Part shown: piece after piece, positions 33,490 to 45,008 of the stretch
How the letters are laid out: the number at the start of each line of letters is the position of its first letter
Numbering within the stretch: the stretch's first letter is position 1
Assembly: GCF_902686445.1 (NCBI RefSeq)
Contig: NC_062223.1
Span: 41,944,998 to 42,008,997, forward strand
Direction: 5' to 3'
From: Sciurus carolinensis
Lineage: Eukaryota > Chordata > Mammalia > Rodentia > Sciuridae
Length of the DNA stretch: 64,000 nucleotides
Position numbers and translations under genes: made by a program
The notes under the pieces: generated by a model
Seen by the model: only the letters and a program-made list of their open reading frames with translations
Told to the model about the DNA's origin: nothing
The model's database searches: none

Positions 33490-34760
33490 AGTCCTCTGAC
33501 TGCCTCACAGTGAAGCCAGCTGTATGGTTTCTCTGTGTCCCAGCAGCTGTCTGTCAATGCTTCCCGAATCCAGGCCTACATCCACCCCCACAAGGGCTGA
33601 GGGGCTCTGGCAGCCCTGGGAAAGGACTTGACCTAGAGGAGGATCTGCGAGATCTGAGCCCAGAACCCCCAGTGGGATCTGCAGCCAGCTCCGACTTGCC
33701 TCCCCTCCCCTGAAGGAAGGCGGAAAAGGCCATTCCCAGCCGACCCTCTCCCTTCAGACTGGCTTGCAGGTTGTTAGAGCCTATTGGAAACGAGAGCCGC
33801 AAGGACGTGACCAGGAATCCCAGACCAGGAGCTTCTCTGCTCCGTTCTGTGCTAGAACCAGCAAGGCACCAGTTCCGACCGCCGCGGCCTCTGGCGCAGA
33901 CGTCCGCACACCGGGCCCCTCTGTGGACGTTCTGCTCATAAGAGAAAAAGAAAGAGGAACTTCCCAGTCTGCTCTGAAGTGGGCAGAGAACTGCCGCCAC
34001 ACACTCGTCATAAGCCCTCTAGCCTGAGCCTTTGTATCCGGGAAGGCCCCTTAAGTCCTCCAAGCAGGAGGCAGGGGCAGGCTTCCCGGCCATCGTCCCT
34101 TCTCTGCTCCCCCAAATCAGATCCAGGATTGAGTCCTGCCACTTCCACCCCCAATGCCTCTTGAACCCGTCCACTTCCTCTATCCGACGGGGAAGACCTC
34201 CACTGTCCGTCCTTCCTTCGGCCACACGGTACCTCCAGCCGGGGCCTGTCAGGGTAGGGTCAGCCCTGGCCTCTGCCCCTCACCGCAGCAGGAACAGGCG
34301 TGCTGCGTGCAGATCTGACTGTGCCTCTGCACTCGGGCTGCCTCCTGCTCTGGAGAACAGTCATTTCTATGGCCCACAAGCTTCTCCAGCCCTTCACTGT
34401 GGAGCCCCCTGGCCTCTCTACCGAGGCCCCAGGAGGAGGGTCCTGCACCACGGATGAGCAATCGTCATTTGTCAAACACCAGCACTGAGCCGAGCAGAGT
34501 TGCTGCTAACCAGGTGAGAGGACCAGCACTCCCCAGCTAAGAGGGAAGGAGGAGGCCCCTCTTGAGGGTCCAGCACCTATGGGCGGGTATTTGTACAGGT
34601 GCTAATTAACGGCTTGCCTAGACACTGTACTAGGAACAAACAGGAAATTTATCCTTCATCTTTCAATTCCCGTTCTGAGTGTAATCGCAAGTCACGTAAT
34701 TGCTCTTCATCTCTCTTAATAAAACAGAACAACACCTCTGTCATCAATATGCCACAGCTG
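33490..34760. other. Unique GC-rich intron
   Basis: A small CpG cluster lies at 33780-33930 (CCGACCGCCGCGGCC and neighbours). Open frames up to 148 codons occur on both strands and overlap; none is recognisable. Confidence 0.45.
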
Positions 34761-34764
34761 AGTT

Positions 34765-34905
34765 AGGAGCCTCCCAGCTACTGTACGCCAGCCCCATTCT
34801 ACCAACTTCCTGAATATTAGTCATTTCTGGGCAGGTGCTATTTTACCCCTATTCCATAAATGGAGAAATGAAAGCACAGAGAGACAAAGGAACGGGCCCA
34901 GGATT
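34765..34905 (-). mobile_element. MIR SINE fragment
   Basis: CTGTACGCCAGCCCCATTCT, GGCAGGTGCTATTTTACCCC and CCATAAATGGAGAAATGAAA follow the reverse complement of MIR. Confidence 0.65.
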
Positions 34906-34955
34906 GAACAGCACATACCACATAGATTCAAAAATACAAGTGTAAAAACCCCTTC

Positions 34956-35405
34956 TGTTTTTGTCAGTTTTTTTTTTTTTTTTTTTTTTTTTTTGCCACT
35001 GTGACCAAAACCTGACAAGAACAATTGTAGAGGAGGAGAAAATTACTTGGGGCTCATGGTTTCAAAGGTCTCAGTCCACAGATGGCCAACTCTGTTGCTT
35101 TGGGTCCAAGATGAGGTGGAACATCATGGTGGGAGGGTCTGGTGGAGGAAAGTGGCTCAGGACATGGGCACCAGGAAGCAGAGGGAGTGCTTCTGCTCTC
35201 CAGAGACAAAATATGTACCCCAGAGGTCACCCCATGACCCACCCCTCCTGCCTGCAGGCACCACCTAGTTAATCCCTACGGGGGAGGGGGGGTTAATGCA
35301 CTAACCAGGTTAAGGCTCTCATAACCCAATCACTTCACCTCTGAACTTCCTTGCATCATCTCACACCTGAGCTTTAGAGGGATCCCTAATATCTAAACCG
35401 TGACA
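34956..35405 (-). mobile_element. MaLR solo LTR (ORR1/MST-like)
   Basis: TGTTTTTGTCAG opens the element, followed by T27 (34968-34994), GACCAAAACCTGACAAGAAC, GGGGCTCATGGTTTCAAAGG, CAACTCTGTTGCTTTGGGTC and GAACATCATGGTGGGAGGG. It ends AAACCGTGACA. It is the reverse complement of the LTR at 50985-51406. No internal viral sequence is attached. Confidence 0.9.
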
Positions 35406-37080
35406 CCTCCCTGTCTAGTCCTGTTTTATTTCCTGACTCTTATAATCAACTATTCACAACGGATGTTCTCTCAAACCTCTGTTCGGCCAACCCCCACTCC
35501 CCTATGCCAACCTGCTGCTTTATTATATTAATATTTAGTGATCATAAATAAATCATAAAATAAAGGTATTCCTTAAAACCTATCTATTTAGCAGCTCATC
35601 GTCATTCTCCAGTCTTCTTAGTTGGCTCAGCAGGTGGTTCAGCAGGAGTACGGGTGTTATTTATTTTTAATATATATTTCTTTCAAGATATAAAAGTAAT
35701 GTTGCTCAGGGTGAATAAAAATGGGAAATGCATAAAATCAAATGAAATTCTCTAAGGATCCACCACCAGGGATGACCAACGAACGGCACATCCTGGGGAC
35801 CGTTCCTCTGAGCGGTTCCTGCAGGGTTTTGTTTAGGGAGTCGCTCCCCCGGCGGTGGGCTTAGCCCACTGAGCCGTTCAAGACACCACTGGCCTTCCGA
35901 CAGGGGTAGAACTGTGGATCACAACTCCACAGAGATCGTTCTCCCTTTCAACAGAAATTAAAAAGGAAATTCAAGTCACATGTGTGCCCAAGAATCCCAG
36001 GAACGCTGGAGTCACAGAGACTAGAAAACAACAGAGGGCAACTCAGCTCAGCCACAGGCGTTCCCGGGTACACAGGGACTTCCAAGGAAGAAACCCAAAC
36101 AGAGCTGGAGTCGCCCTGGACCAGGTGCCAGGCCTCCCCGTGAAGGCCCAGCCCATAGCTGGTTGCTTCTGGGGACCGACCTCCTGTTCTGACCACACCG
36201 AGAGCCACTGACCCTTTTCTGCACGCTGGAAATGGTTGGGGTGCAGTGGGCCTGGGGCCTTTCAGGGAACCCTCTCTTCAATAAGAGGGCTGAGCCTTGG
36301 GGTCACCTTGGGGCCTCTACGCTGGGATGAAGCAGCTCAGGGGTGTCAGCTGGGCTAAGGGGCAGGGAACAAGGTTGGCTGAGGGAAGTGGCGTCCCAGG
36401 AAAAGATCCACGCCCAGGAGCTACGCGGCCCGGGGAGGCCAGCCCACCCGCAGAAGGCGGGAGCGAGGGAAGAGCAGGGGTGGAGGGCTGGGGCTTCCTG
36501 GGGAGCCTGCTGCGGTCCTGGGGAGCAGAGGGAGGCCGGGGCCTCTGAAGGAGTCTCTCCATGAGGGGCCGGAAGCCGCGCACGTGGACGTCCCCAGGCA
36601 CACGCCAAGCTGCTTCCACAGAGGCTCCACGTCAACCTGTTGGTCCCTGGTTGGGCCCCTGCCATGCTACGGCATCTGTATCTGCCCCAGGCCTTCCAGG
36701 ACAGACCAGGCTGGGGGCCATCAGAGGGCCCGGGACTGGATGGCACGGCTGGCCAGCCACACAGTCCACCAGGCTTGGAAGCACCTCATCCTGTGCAGCA
36801 GAAGGAAACTCCATCCTCCACTAAGACCACCCACCCAGCTCCCACCAGGACTGTGGAACGTGAGGGTGGCCCGGCCTGCCTACTCCACACAGCAGCCCTG
36901 GGACTGGGCATGGTGTCCCATGCTGGATGACAGAAGGACCCTGTCGTACCGTGTCACCTCAGAGGAGCAGCCTCGCCCAGCTGGATCAGGGGAAGAGCCT
37001 ACGGACTTTCCCATCAGCCCACCGAGACCTCCATAACGGAATCGTCCAGCCGTTGGGTAAGCAGCAACGATCTAATGCGT
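35406..37080. other. Unique intron with a GC-rich part
   Basis: An AT-rich stretch (35510-35750) is followed by a GC-rich part at 36300-36620 with scattered CpG. Overlapping frames on both strands up to 150 codons are not recognisable. Confidence 0.45.
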
Positions 37081-37084
37081 GCTA

Positions 37085-37320
37085 ATAAGGAGAGCGCTCA
37101 CTGAAGGCCGGCTGTCCCACACACTTCCCCCCGCACTCTGATGAGTCAGTTGACGCCTTTCACCTAAGGGATCATCACCATTTCTATTTTACATGGAGAA
37201 GCGAAGGACGGAGGAAGTCACCTGCCCAAGGTCACAAGGTCAATTTCAGTGGGAGAGCTGGGATTTGAACCCTGGCTTTGGCTTCCAGAGCCCACGTTCT
37301 TGAAGTGCCCTGCTGCCTCT
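37085..37320 (-). mobile_element. MIR SINE
   Basis: ATGAGTCAGTTGACGCCTTT, CATTTCTATTTTACATGGAG, TGCCCAAGGTCACAAGGTC and GCTGGGATTTGAACCCTGGC match the reverse complement of MIR. Confidence 0.88.
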
Positions 37321-37689
37321 GCACCGGGATGGAGAAGCACACACCAGTGCAAAGTAAGTCTTGCCCCTGCTTGCTCGGGGCACACAAGGCTACAATCACT
37401 AATCCCGATCACTGCTGTGACGGAGGATCCTGAGGGGAGGGAGGACAGCATACTAGAGAAGGTCATCACAGTAGCTGTGACCCTTACGGGGACAGAGAGC
37501 TAGAGAGAGGTAACAGCACCTGCATGTCTAAGAAACAGAAAGGAGACCAGCATGCCTGTCAAGGTGGAGAATGTCGGGAGATATGGCCAAAGACAAGCTG
37601 GGAGCTGGAACACACAGGAGGGTGTGTGGTGCTTACCAAAGAGTTCAGACTTCACGATAAGTGCCGTGAAAGAATTCAGAGTTCCACTT

Positions 37690-37900
37690 TGCACAGCCCA
37701 ATCAGGAAAGCCACAGCTATCCCAAGCTGTGTGACTTTTGTTAAGATACTTAACCTCTCTGAGCCTCAGTACCCTCATTTGTAAAAGAGGAGTAACAAGA
37801 ATGATGCCTACTTTACAGAAGTGTTGTATCAGACAAGCCCATTACACATTTAAAAAATGCCTCGGCTACTGCCTAGCACACAGAGCTTGCTCCTTTGGAA
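37690..37900 (+). mobile_element. MIR SINE
   Basis: GCTGTGTGACTTTTGTTAAG, TAACCTCTCTGAGCCTCAGT and CCTCATTTGTAAAAGAGGAG match MIR in plus orientation. Confidence 0.9.
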
Positions 37901-39565
37901 CTTGTAGAGAGACTCCCCTCTGAAACTCCAAGTTCTGCCAAGCATCCAACGGTTCCCTATTTTAGTGGAGGAGATGAGACTGATAAGGGCAGAGCCAAGA
38001 AACAGAAGGAACGAGGCAAAATTAATTTGCGATCAATACTGCTTGTAGCCATTACGGTGACAGGCACCAGATAAACACATCAGTGGAGCTGACGCCCAGC
38101 TTCCCGCCAGCCAGCTGCTGCCACCGGCCCTGCGCAGTTCTGCAGGAGACGCTTCCCCTTTATGGAACAAAGCAGCCCCTGAGGTCCTGTTTGCACCCTC
38201 CCTCTTTTCTCCCTCCCTCTTTTATTTAGTCTGCTTTCCAGGGTGAAGGGCCAGCTGCCGGCCTCACTCGGATGCTCTGACTTACGGCAGTTTGGAGTTA
38301 AGCTTTGTTTTACAATCTATGTAAACAATGAGTCGGAGGCAGACTCAATCCAAGGCCGCGCTGGCCAGAGTCCAGTCGGCCTCCACAGCCCCAGCAGGCC
38401 TCCGGGAGCCTCGGTGGTGAACACAGGCCCCCAGAGGAAGGTATCAGGGGTTAGCACGGTGCCCGGCCTGGCTGGCCTCCTGGAAGTCAAGACATCCACT
38501 GGCCAAGCGGGAGACGTCGTGGCTCGGGCCTCCCGCCCCTGCGAATGTCACAGTGAAGATGCACAAGTATTCCCGATTCCTCACCCTTCCCGGCCCTGCC
38601 CTGGGCCACGCCACATGGCAGACGGCACCTCGAGAGGTACAGCAAGTTTCCCGGCCCACCCGCTGATCCTGGGCTTGGCCACGTGACTTGCATTGGGATA
38701 ATGGGAGCTTAAAATGTGCTTGTGCCATGGGGCTCGGACTCCTGTCCCTGGGACACCGTGACAAGGAAGCCATGCCGTGGGTAGGGAGCTCATTGCTCTC
38801 CAAGGCAAGACAGAGGCGGAGCACACCTGGAGCCCCCGGGGATGGAGCCAAGCTTGGCCTCCATGGGCCCAACCACAGATGGGGTTCAACTCTCGCGCTG
38901 CACACGGAGAACCACATTCAAAGCACACGGCCACAGCAAGTGGCTGACACTCTCTGCTGAGCACTTGCTGCATACCCTGCCTTCTATCAGGGGCGGGGCG
39001 TGACAGAGAGGCAGACAGCTGTTAGCTGGAAGCCACCTGTTCCCAAGGTCATCTCCTGCCAGACCACTAGCTTCTCGGTGGCTGGGCTAGGTCTTACTCC
39101 TCTTGGTCTCCAGGTACCTAAAGTAGTAACAGTAATTCTAAGAGCAAAACCCACCAGCAATGGACCACTGCAATGGCTTCTCACAGGACACTGCCCAAGC
39201 GCTGGGCCCTGGGCAGCATTCCAATGACCAGTCACCATGAGGCACAGCCTGGGTCTTGTACCCACTGCTCAGATGAGAACACTGAGCCTTGGGCAGGGTC
39301 CCTCGTTAGCTCTCAGCCCTCACAGGCAGGGCCTGAGCCTTCTGCCTCCCTCCCCATGCCGTGTCCCCTCTGCTCGGCCCCGCTGCTGCGTCCTGGATGG
39401 CGTCTACCCATCCCTCAACCTGCCCTCGCCCCGGTACTGAGTCCACAGTCGTTCTTGTGGTTTTCTGTGTGCTCCCTCGGTCACCCAGACCAAACTGGAC
39501 AGCGCTGGGGTGGACGCAGCTTGCCTCCTGAGACAGAGGGAGTGAAGCGCCTAGGTCCTGAGCCA
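37901..39565. other. Unique intron
   Basis: No repeat or gene was recognised. Several frames of 90-157 codons overlap on opposite strands at 38243-38973. Confidence 0.45.
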
Positions 39566-39569
39566 CCAG

Positions 39570-39668
39570 GGTGCAGGTTCGAATCCTGGCTCCGCCTTTT
39601 GCGGATGGCCTCACGCCAGTCCCAACATGTCCCTGAGGCTCCTTTTCCTCCCCTGTCAGGTGGGATCA
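39570..39668 (+). mobile_element. MIR SINE fragment
   Basis: GTGCAGGTTCGAATCCTGGC, TCCGCCTTTTGCGGATGGCC and CTTTTCCTCCCCTGTCAGGT follow MIR. Confidence 0.7.
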
Positions 39669-39699
39669 TGTAACAGGAGGGAGCTCCTCAGAGGGTCTG

Positions 39700-40530
39700 A
39701 GCTGGTGAGAAACCTACCGTCTCTCGCTCTCCCTCTGCCAGGGGCAGGCGGCAGGCACTGGGTTTGCGGGGAAGATGGCCTCACAGCACCGCCTGCCTTC
39801 CCCTGGCTGGGCCTCGCCGGTGGAGACCTGCTGTTCTTACACACGGTGAGAGAAGCGGAGAGGCTTCAGGCTCCCGGTGGAGACCCCCTCGATGGCCCTG
39901 CTCACAAAAACGTGCTGAGCGGCCTGAACACGTCTGTGAACAGCCCTCTTCAGAGACGCCGCTCCTTAATCCCAGCAAGCTCATCATTCTGGCACAATGA
40001 TAATGTCATAAGCCTGCTGCAGCCTCTCCCCAGAGCCCTCGGAGGCTCACCAGTCCCCGGGGGGCCCTCGTGGCTGCCCTGCACCCGCAGACCCAGGCCC
40101 CTCGGGCAGCCCCCCAGGTGTGGCAGAGTCTGGGCGGCGAGCCCCGCTGCACGTGGACCACCAGGGCTCCTCCAGTCTCCCCGCAGGCTGCTCCACAGCT
40201 GCTCTGCAAGCTCTGAGGTTCTCATTTATGTCCAACCTGGGCTCCGCATGCCACCACCCGAGGCTCCCCACCCCGTCCTCTCCTGCCGCGTCCCACAACC
40301 CTCTCCCCGGCACTCAGGCTTCGTCAAGGTTCTCACTTTGGCAAAATCTACCCACGGACTTCACTCTTCTAATTTTCTCCCACAAATCAACCCTGCTTTC
40401 CCCGGGTTGCTGCTGTTCTGTCTGGATTGTTCCGCTAATGGCTTATGCATTTCAACCCGCTGTGTATTCAGCAGTGGGTACTGAGTGCCAACTATGTGCA
40501 CTATCTAAGGAGAGAAGAGTGGACCAGAGA
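39700..40530. other. GC-rich intron holding the longest open frame of the window
   Basis: A 285-codon plus-strand frame (39627-40484) begins inside the MIR and crosses GC-rich sequence. Minus-strand frames of up to 91 codons overlap it. Its composition (Leu, Pro, Ser, Arg) is what low stop-codon density would give, and I see no domain. I treat it as noncoding. Confidence 0.5.
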
Positions 40531-40534
40531 GGCG

Positions 40535-40828
40535 GCGTCCAGTTCTGGTTGCTGCAGCAAGACACCATGAACCGGGTGGGAGGCCAGGATTCAAGATGCT
40601 GGCCGACTAGGAGTCTGCAGAGGACCTGTTTCCTGGTTCACCTATGGCGCCTTCCCGCTGTGTCCTCACATGGTGGAGGAGGTAAACGAGCTTCCTTGGG
40701 TCACTTCAATTAGGGCACTAATCCCAGCATGAGGTGAGGGCCCCATCCTCATGACCTGATCCCTCCCTAAGACCCACCTCCTCACACTATCATGTGAATC
40801 TGAGGGACACAGCATTCAGACCCTACGA
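40535..40828 (-). mobile_element. MaLR LTR fragment (MST type)
   Basis: CCCGCTGTGTCCTCACATGG, TTAGGGCACTAATCCCAGCA, TGAGGGCCCCATCCTCATGA, CCTAAGACCCACCTCC and GGACACAGCATTCAGACCCT are the reverse complement of an MST-type LTR. Confidence 0.8.
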
Positions 40829-40894
40829 GGCTGTGTAGACTCACTGTGCAAAGTACAGGGGGCATCTGCAGCTGCACTGCTGGGTGCCAGTCTG

Positions 40895-41065
40895 GCCCCT
40901 TCACCTATTAGCTGATCCCCGGGTCAATTAACTAGCGTCTCTAGGCCTTGTTTTCTTCAGCAAAATGCCGACAGTAGTTTCTGGTGCATGGGGTTCTTGT
41001 AAAGTTCAAATGATTGATGTATAGAAAGAGCTCAGGAAAGTGACAGGCGCATGGCAAAAGCTCAT
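40895..41065 (+). mobile_element. MIR SINE
   Basis: GGGTCAATTAACTAGCGTCT, GGCCTTGTTTTCTTCAGCAA and CAGGAAAGTGACAGGCGCAT follow MIR, moderately diverged. Confidence 0.7.
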
Positions 41066-41439
41066 GACGTGTCCAATGAGCCCGACTCCTACCATGACTG
41101 ACACCACCCATGCGGTAAAAGGTGATACTCTTCCAGCGGGGAGACTGCCGCTGGTTCTGCAAAGGACAGTCCCATGGGTGAGATCAGCCACCAAGGAGGA
41201 AGGGATCTGACCACAGGGAAGGAAGGATATTCATGTGCATCTCCTGCCCTGGCTTCCTTCATGTTTGTTTCCAACGTGGCCTAACTGAATTTAAATCCCC
41301 TAAAGGGGCGGGGGACAGTCACACACAACTTGTATCACTTGTCTCCAGGCTGGTAATAGAGCCGAGGGAGTCTATGTAGTGTGTCTAATGAGGACAGGAA
41401 GACAGGGTGCCAGGATGATTCGAGGGGTGGGGGAGAATC

Positions 41440-42582
41440 ACCTTTTGAACAAAGGTGGCTGACACAGCTTGATATCCATGTGCAAAAGAATAGACGTCCA
41501 TCTCACACTGTATGTGAAAATGAACTTAAAATGGACCACAGACCTACCCAAAAGACCTAAACGGACAAAACTCTAAGAGGAAACAGGAGTATTCTTTGGC
41601 ACCTTGAATCAGGCAAGGTTTATGAGCTAAGACACCAAAGCACATGTAACAAAAGAAAAAATCAGATTCATCAACTTCATCCAAATTAAACTTTTCTGCT
41701 GCAAGAAAGAACTGTCCAGAAAGTGAAAAGACAGCTCACAGAATGGGAGAAAATATCTGCAAATCATATACCTGATAAAGAACTTGCTTGAAGGATACAT
41801 AAAGAATCCTTATAACTCAACAGTAAAAAGACAACCCAATGTAAAAATGGGCAAAGGATCTGCACAGACAGTTCTCAAAAGAAAGCATACAAATGGTAAC
41901 ACAAAAAGATGCTCCCCAGGCTCTGCCACTAGGAAAAGGCAAATCAAAACTGCAATGACTTTGCACACCACTAGGAGGGCTAGGTTCAAAAATCAGCCAA
42001 TGGTGGAGCCGCTTTGGAAAATAGTCCATCAGTTCCTCAAAAGGTTAAGCACAGACTTTAGCTTGCAATTCTCCCAAAACATACCCAGCAGAAATGAGCA
42101 CATACACACCCCCACGCAAAAGCTCACAGCAGCCTCACTCATGATAAAGGAAAACTGAAAACAACTAGAATGTTCATCGACTGACATACAGACCAGACGT
42201 AGGATGCGTCCCCATCCAAAGGACTATTTATTATTCAGCAATAAAAAGAAATAAAGAACCAATGCGTACTACAGCCTAGATGAACCTCAGTAACGCTATG
42301 CTAGGAGAAGCAGCCCGTCACAAAAGACCACAGATTATTATGTGACTGGGTTCCTATGGAATATCTAGGACAGGTGACTCCATACAGACCAAAACAGAGC
42401 GGGGCTGCAGCGTGGACAGAGGCTGCAGGGAGTTTGTGAGGGGTGGCTGCTTCTGACGCAATGTTTTAAAATTCTGACAAATGTTTTAAAATGAGTGCTG
42501 ATGGTTGTCCAATGTGTATACTAAAAAACACTGAACTGTGCATTTGACGTGGGTGAACTATATGGTATGCAAATGATAGCTC
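41440..42582 (+). mobile_element. Ancient L1M LINE, ORF2 end and 3' UTR
   Basis: AAATGGACCACAGACCTACC, AAACTTTTCTGCTGCAAGAA, AGAATGGGAGAAAATATCTG, GGAAAAGGCAAATCAAAACT and CACTGAACTGTGCATTTGAC run in L1 order. Frames are broken throughout. It is split by a younger L1 piece and its last bases resume at 43237. Confidence 0.88.
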
Positions 42583-43236
42583 CTTAGAAGATGGAAAGAT
42601 CTCCCATGTTCTTGGATAGGCAGAATTAATATTGTCAAAATGGCCATACTACCAAAAGTGCTATACAGATTCAATGCAATTCCAATTAAAATCCCAATGA
42701 TGTACCTTACAGAAATAGAGCAAGCAATTATGAAATTCATCTGAAAGAATAAAAAACCCAGAATAGCTAAAGCAATCCTTGGCAGAAAGAGTGAAGCAGG
42801 GGGTATCGCAATACCAGATCTTCAACTCTACTACAAAGCAATAGTAACAAAAACGGCATGATATTGGTACCAAAATAGAAAGGTGGATCGATGGTACAGA
42901 ATAGAGGACATGGACACAAACCCAAATAAATACAATTTTCTCATACTAGACAAAGGGGCCAAAAATATGCAATGGAGAAACGATAGCCTCTTCAACAAAT
43001 GGTGCTGGGAAAACTGGAAAACCATATGCAACAGAATGAAATTAAACCCCTATCTCTCACCATGCATGAAACTAAACTCAAAATGGATTAAGGATCTCGG
43101 AATCAGACCAGAGACCTTGCATCTTATAGAAGAAAAAGTAGGTCCAGAGCTTCAACATGTCGGCTTAGGACCAGACTTCCTCAACAGGACTCCCATAGCA
43201 CAAGAAATAAAAGCAAGAATCAATAACTGGGATAAC
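42583..43236 (+). mobile_element. Younger LINE-1 ORF2 fragment without a 3' end
   Basis: It encodes the ORF2 stretch after the reverse-transcriptase domain ([20 protein letters not shown], then DSLFNKWCWENW, then LNSKWIKDLGIRPET). Two Trp codons have become TGA in the first half, so it is a pseudogene. The frame runs open from 42883 and stops matching ORF2 at NNWD (about 43233). It has no L1 3' UTR or poly-A. AGCTC stands at both edges (42578-42582 and 43237-43241). Confidence 0.88.
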
Positions 43237-43270
43237 AGCTCAACAAAGCTACTTACAAAACCAAAACCAT
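43237..43270 (+). mobile_element. Tail of the interrupted ancient L1M
   Basis: AGCTCAACAAAGCTACTTAC matches the expected L1M end (TCAATAAAGCTGTTAC-like) and continues the sequence broken at 42582. Confidence 0.6.
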
Positions 43271-44845
43271 GTACTTCCTGACTGACACCTTCGGTAGTGG
43301 TGCTCAAGACCCCCACACTGAATGCAGAGTTCAGTTTAGGGGCTCCCCTCAGCAGAAAGTGAGGTACATCCATACCCTCCGTTGAACTGCTTCTGTTTGG
43401 AGATGCGTGTGCCCAACTGTGTAGCGTGCCAACACGGCCCCCACCATGCTGGCCTCCCCCTCTAGTGACGAAGCCTCACGTTATTTTCTTCCCCTTTCAA
43501 AGAGCAGGATGGAAAGAGGGCCTCCTCCCAGCCTTGCATTTCCAAGGTATGTGACTGTAACTAGATATTCTCCAGGTGACTACTCTGGCCCTAACAGTCC
43601 TTGAGTGGCCCAGGTTGCTTCTCTCTGAATGACTAATTCTGCCTCCACCAACTCTGATCACACTCACTTCCACTTCCAGACTTTCGCACCCAGGATACAA
43701 ATATCTTACAGAACCATCTGAATTTTACTACCAGATTAGGGTTGACAAAGCAGAGACTCCCCCATCAAAGGCATTTCCAGCACATGGACACTGCCCCTGA
43801 CCCTGGAGCAGAGCCAAGGTAGCCCCTCCATCCCACGGACCCACAGACCCACAGCCATCAGGTGCCTGCCGCACGCTCAGGTCGACTCAGACAGCTGCTG
43901 GTTCAGTCTCAGCTCTGCTGGGCCATCCTGATGATTCATGTCTACTCTGGTCGAATAATTCTGAAAATTCATGGTATGGTTCAGATCCAAAATACCTGAA
44001 TGCAATCCAATAAGTAACCGTGGTTGAAATAAAAACAACAGCAGAACCAAGATGAGTTTAGAATTCAGCAAATTAGTTTAGCTCCTCCTGGGTTTTGCTG
44101 CCTGTTTCAGTTCACATACCACTTTTAAATATAGTATGTATTAAATGCAACACAAAGTCATATTTTAACACCTTCCAACTAGGAAGATTTTGCAATTCTA
44201 ATGGCAAACACGTCATAAATTAAGTCTGAGGTGACTTGTCTTTTCCAAATGTCTCTAAGTGTGATCGTCTAGAATGGATCAGTGACTCCAGAGACTTTTT
44301 TCCCCCTCCCTTTCCTTCCAGATTCTAGCTCACAGTTTTTGCTCCAAAAGATTCCTCTTCCAATGAGAAGGCAAAAAGTCTTCACTCTTCTCAGAAATTT
44401 CCTCCAAATGAATCACAACTTACATGTGGCTTTTACACTGGTGCCAGTCTCTACATGTGGAGAGAGCCGTGCAATGCCAGGGGTCTCTCTTGTTCAATGA
44501 CACGTCCCAAGTGCCTGACCCCCAGTAGTAGCTACTGCATGAACCAAAGATAGCATGAGGTGCACCTGTCACCATCAATAATACAGCTGCTCTGAGGAAG
44601 TACCTGGAGGAGGTAGGACAGCCAGCACCAAAGACAAGAGGCTCCTTCTGAGCATCCCTCAACCCTGCCTTCCAGGAAGTGGTCCTTCCACCCTGCTGTA
44701 TCTGCAAGCTCACACTCTGGAATGTTCCACTAGTACTTCCACTTTTGTAAGGCCAGGAAGCAAGATGCCAGATGGAACCAATTCCGGGTCCTGACTCCTA
44801 GGAGGTAGGTAGGAAGGAGACAACTCTCATCAGCCCATGGAAATG
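43271..44845. other. Unique intron
   Basis: No repeat, RNA or coding feature was recognised. Confidence 0.5.
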
Positions 44846-44849
44846 ACAC

Positions 44850-45008
44850 CCATGTTTACAAGTGTCTGCTAACTGCTCTACGGCCTTCTGTCACTTTTTC
44901 TCCCAGCAATCCTAAAGGCAAGACTGGTTGCCTTTGTGTTGGAAAGGCTCAGAGTGGCAGAGTAACTTGCCTAAGGACAAAGTTACTAACGAATAGAGCT
45001 ACCAGCTG
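44850..45008 (-). mobile_element. MIR SINE fragment
   Basis: GTGTCTGCTAACTGCTCTAC, GGAAAGGCTCAGAGTGGCAG and GTAACTTGCCTAAGGACAAA follow the reverse complement of MIR. Confidence 0.7.

Noticed and set aside
39563..39577. Second CTCF-like motif (CCACCAGGGTGCAGG)
   Set aside because: It has T at one of the invariant GG positions and ends in G, so it is much weaker than the site at 31617.
42883..43281. 132-codon frame that looks like a real protein
   Set aside because: It is LINE-1 ORF2 sequence; the same copy has TGA stops upstream and lacks its 3' end, so it is a dead transposon fragment.
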